Positions 6,175-7,455 of a DNA stretch of 7,455 nt are shown piece after piece; the stretch's first letter is position 1, and each line of letters opens with the position of its first letter. The notes beneath the pieces are model-generated. The model made no database searches. It was not told where the DNA came from and worked only from the letters and a program-made list of their open reading frames with translations. The position numbers and the translations under genes are program-made. The DNA is from DASVEE01 sp036399695 (GTDB lineage: Bacteria; Acidobacteriota; Thermoanaerobaculia; Gp7-AA8). The DNA is taken from NCBI GenBank assembly GCA_036399695.1, contig DASWMP010000094.1, positions 1 through 7,455 on the forward strand, written 5' to 3'.

Positions 6175-7214
6175 GCCGCGCGTTGAGGGGGGCGGGAACG
6201 GCACCGCGTGTGTCCGTGCTCATGCCCGTTCACAATGGCGCACGTTACCTGCGCGACGCGGTCGACTCGCTGCTGGCGCAGACCTTCACAGATTTCGAGC
6301 TGCTGGTGGTGGACGATGCGTCGTCGGACGAAGCGCCGGCGATTCTGGCGAGCTACTCGGATCCGCGCCTCTGTGTCCTGACCAACGACTTGAACCTCGG
6401 CCTCACGAAGTCGCTCAACATCGCGCTACGCGAATCGCGGGGCGAGCTGATCGCACGGCAGGACGCGGACGACCGCTCGCACCCTCAGCGGCTGCAGAAG
6501 CAGGTCGAATTTCTCGACGCCCATCCGGAGCTCGTGCTCGTCGGCACGGGTGCGCGGCTGATCGATGCTTCCGGTGCCGTCCTGCGCGCACGGAAGCTCC
6601 ATCGCGCGCAGACGCCGCTCGGCGTGCAGTGGCAACTGCTGTTCGGGAATCCGTTCACGCACAGCTCGGTCATGTTTCGCAGGGCGATCATCCTCGGCCG
6701 GCTCGGTGGCTACGACGAGGCTTACTACTACAACCAGGATTTCGAGCTCTGGTCGCGCGTGGCCGCTGACTATGGCTCCTGTAATCTCGCCGAGGAGCTG
6801 GTCGACTATCGCGTGCACTCCGAATCGATCGCCGGCCGCCGCGACGCGGAAGTCCTCGAGTCCCGCCTCGAAAACGTGAAGAAGAACATCGCCGTTCAGC
6901 AGCGAAACGTCCGCCGCATCCTGGGCGATAGCGACCTGGCGGCGCGCTGGCCACCGCTCTGGACGGCACTCAGTGTCGCCTGGCTCCTGAAACGACCGCC
7001 CAACGCCCGCGACGCCCTCCGTCTCGCGGCCGAGCTCCACCAGCAGTTCACGGAACGCTATCCCCAGGCGAAGCAGGACCGCGACGTCGCCCTCATCTAC
7101 GCCGATACGCTCTGGGCCATCGGCCGCTACCTGACGCGCAGCAGCCCCCTCGTAGCCGCGAAGGTTCTGCTGCGTTCGGCGTGGCTGCGCTTCCGCGCGC
7201 AGCGCTTCGCCTGA
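6171..7214 (+). CDS. Family 2 glycosyltransferase
   Basis: This 347-residue protein has an N-terminal GT-A domain of glycosyltransferase family 2. It begins with PRVSVLMPVHNGARYLRDAV (12-31), followed by LLVVDDASSDE (44-54), which binds the nucleotide. The metal-binding DxD is in ARQDADDR (95-102). NQDFELWSR (188-196) corresponds to the catalytic-base region. Residues about 225-347 form a helical, Arg- and Trp-rich C-terminal region without a clear membrane span. Its amphipathic stretches could associate with the membrane. The enzyme would transfer a sugar from a nucleotide donor to a growing lipid-linked oligosaccharide. Donor and linkage cannot be predicted. The start is GTG 6171. This is the last gene of the operon, and its stop is 43 bp from the 3' end of the opposing tRNA. 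Confidence 0.9.
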   Translation: MSRALRGAGTAPRVSVLMPVHNGARYLRDAVDSLLAQTFTDFELLVVDDASSDEAPAILASYSDPRLCVLTNDLNLGLTKSLNIALRESRGELIARQDADDRSHPQRLQKQVEFLDAHPELVLVGTGARLIDASGAVLRARKLHRAQTPLGVQWQLLFGNPFTHSSVMFRRAIILGRLGGYDEAYYYNQDFELWSRVAADYGSCNLAEELVDYRVHSESIAGRRDAEVLESRLENVKKNIAVQQRNVRRILGDSDLAARWPPLWTALSVAWLLKRPPNARDALRLAAELHQQFTERYPQAKQDRDVALIYADTLWAIGRYLTRSSPLVAAKVLLRSAWLRFRAQRFA

Positions 7215-7229
7215 CACCGAAGGCCGGTG
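7215..7229. terminator. Weak hairpin between the convergent operon and tRNA
   Basis: CACCG-AAGGC-CGGTG immediately follows the glycosyltransferase stop and lies between convergent transcripts. There is no T tract on either strand, so it is at best a weak or bidirectional terminator element. Confidence 0.2.
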
Positions 7230-7257
7230 GCGAGCACGATGGGAGGCTTGGGCAGGT

Positions 7258-7333
7258 TGGTAGCGCATACGGGATTCGAACCCGTGTTACCGCCGTGAGA
7301 GGGCGGCGTCCTGGACCCCTAGACGAATGCGCC
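7258..7333 (-). tRNA. tRNA-Glu (anticodon CTC)
   Basis: The minus strand folds as a complete 73-nt tRNA plus encoded CCA (7258-7260). The arms are: acceptor GGCGCAT / ATGCGCT; D stem GTCT / GGAC; anticodon stem CCGCC / GGCGG with loop CTCTCAC; and T stem ACGGG / CCCGT around TTCGAAT. The anticodon CTC (7297-7299) reads GAG, so it carries glutamate. The D-arm and anticodon sequences closely resemble known bacterial tRNA-Glu. Position 1-72 is a G-U wobble rather than the usual G-C. The discriminator base is A. Confidence 0.95.
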
Positions 7334-7351
7334 GTGCCAGAAGGGAAGCGG

Positions 7352-7380
7352 AGAGTAGCGAAGCCATTTCCGCCTGTCAA
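7352..7380 (-). promoter_or_regulatory. Promoter of the tRNA-Glu gene
   Basis: On the minus strand TTGACA (7375-7380) is followed by a 17-bp spacer and TACTCT (7352-7357). The -35 is perfect and the -10 matches 3 of 6. The tRNA begins 18 nt beyond the -10, the expected spacing for a short leader. The sequence just after the -10 is GC-rich, as is common for stringently controlled stable-RNA promoters. Confidence 0.65.
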
Positions 7381-7403
7381 GCGGATGAAACTGCTGAGGG
7401 GGT

Positions 7404-7417
7404 AGGGGCATTCCCCT
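7404..7417. repeat. Short perfect palindrome
   Basis: AGGGG-CATT-CCCCT is a 5-bp stem with a 4-nt loop, upstream of the tRNA promoter. It could be part of a terminator or a regulatory site of a neighbouring gene outside the window. No T tract is visible. Confidence 0.3.
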
Positions 7418-7420
7418 TCT

Positions 7421-7455
7421 CGGGTTGGGCGGTTGGCGGTTGGGCGGAGGGGGGC
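7421..7455 (+). other. G-rich tract at the window edge
   Basis: The plus strand has runs GGG (7422-7424), GGG (7427-7429), GGG (7442-7444) and six Gs (7449-7454), with shorter GG pairs between them and a repeated GGCGGTT/GGGCGG pattern. This could form a G-quadruplex, although one loop would be about 12 nt. The element is cut by the window end and no gene is visible in it. Confidence 0.35.

Larger units (their letters stand above)
1441..7214 (+). other. Five-gene polysaccharide biosynthesis operon
   Basis: The flippase, acyltransferase, FkbM methyltransferase, AsnB-type amidotransferase and glycosyltransferase are all on the plus strand. Junctions are a 3-bp gap, an ATGA overlap, a 4-bp gap and a GTGA overlap. 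No internal terminator or promoter is apparent, so a single transcript with translational coupling is likely. Three of the five genes encode modifying-type enzymes rather than sugar-adding ones. Wzy polymerase, initiating transferase and chain-length regulator are absent, so this is only part of a larger pathway. Confidence 0.8.

Overview
This is a 7.4 kb piece of a GC-rich bacterial chromosome. The best guess at the organism is an Acidobacteriota-like soil bacterium. That rests on the GC-rich coding style, on a cysteine-motif/carboxypeptidase-regulatory-like membrane protein of a kind I associate with that phylum (and with Bacteroidota), and on abundant small palindromic repeats. No rRNA or other taxonomic marker is present, so the assignment is only an inference.

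Layout, left to right. (1) Positions 1-194 hold three tandem 64-bp repeat copies built from short hairpins. The arms of one hairpin differ between copies but stay complementary. (2) Positions 195-395 are probably non-coding, with two more small dyads, a possible promoter and a good ribosome binding site. (3) Positions 396-1169 encode a 257-residue single-span membrane protein with five cysteines in its N-terminal domain and a CarboxypepD_reg-like domain. It ends abruptly on a motif that resembles the start of a TonB-receptor plug. (4) Positions 1170-1440 are an intergenic stretch with a pair of 8-bp direct repeats one helical turn apart, a possible -10 box, a 39-codon ORF whose N-terminus resembles an ECF sigma factor, and a REP-like double palindrome. 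(5) Positions 1441-7214 are five tightly packed plus-strand genes: a Wzx-type polysaccharide flippase, a hexapeptide-repeat acyltransferase, a FkbM-family methyltransferase, an AsnB-type glutamine amidotransferase and a family 2 glycosyltransferase. Gaps are 3 to 4 bp or there are 4-bp stop/start overlaps. (6) Positions 7258-7333 are a minus-strand tRNA-Glu(CTC) with encoded CCA and its own recognisable promoter. A G-rich stretch closes the window.

The five-gene unit reads as part of a surface polysaccharide (O-antigen, capsule or exopolysaccharide) locus. The glycosyltransferase would add a sugar to a lipid-linked oligosaccharide. The acyltransferase, methyltransferase and amidotransferase would decorate sugars, and the flippase would move the finished unit across the inner membrane. 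No polymerase (Wzy), initiating phosphosugar transferase or chain-length regulator is present, so the rest of the pathway must be elsewhere. Each family call is secure from its motifs, but the actual sugar substrates cannot be read from sequence.

I do not see a clearly new biological system. The most unusual items are the covarying palindrome array at the left edge, the cysteine-rich domain of the first gene, and the short ECF-like ORF with its palindrome just ahead of the flippase.
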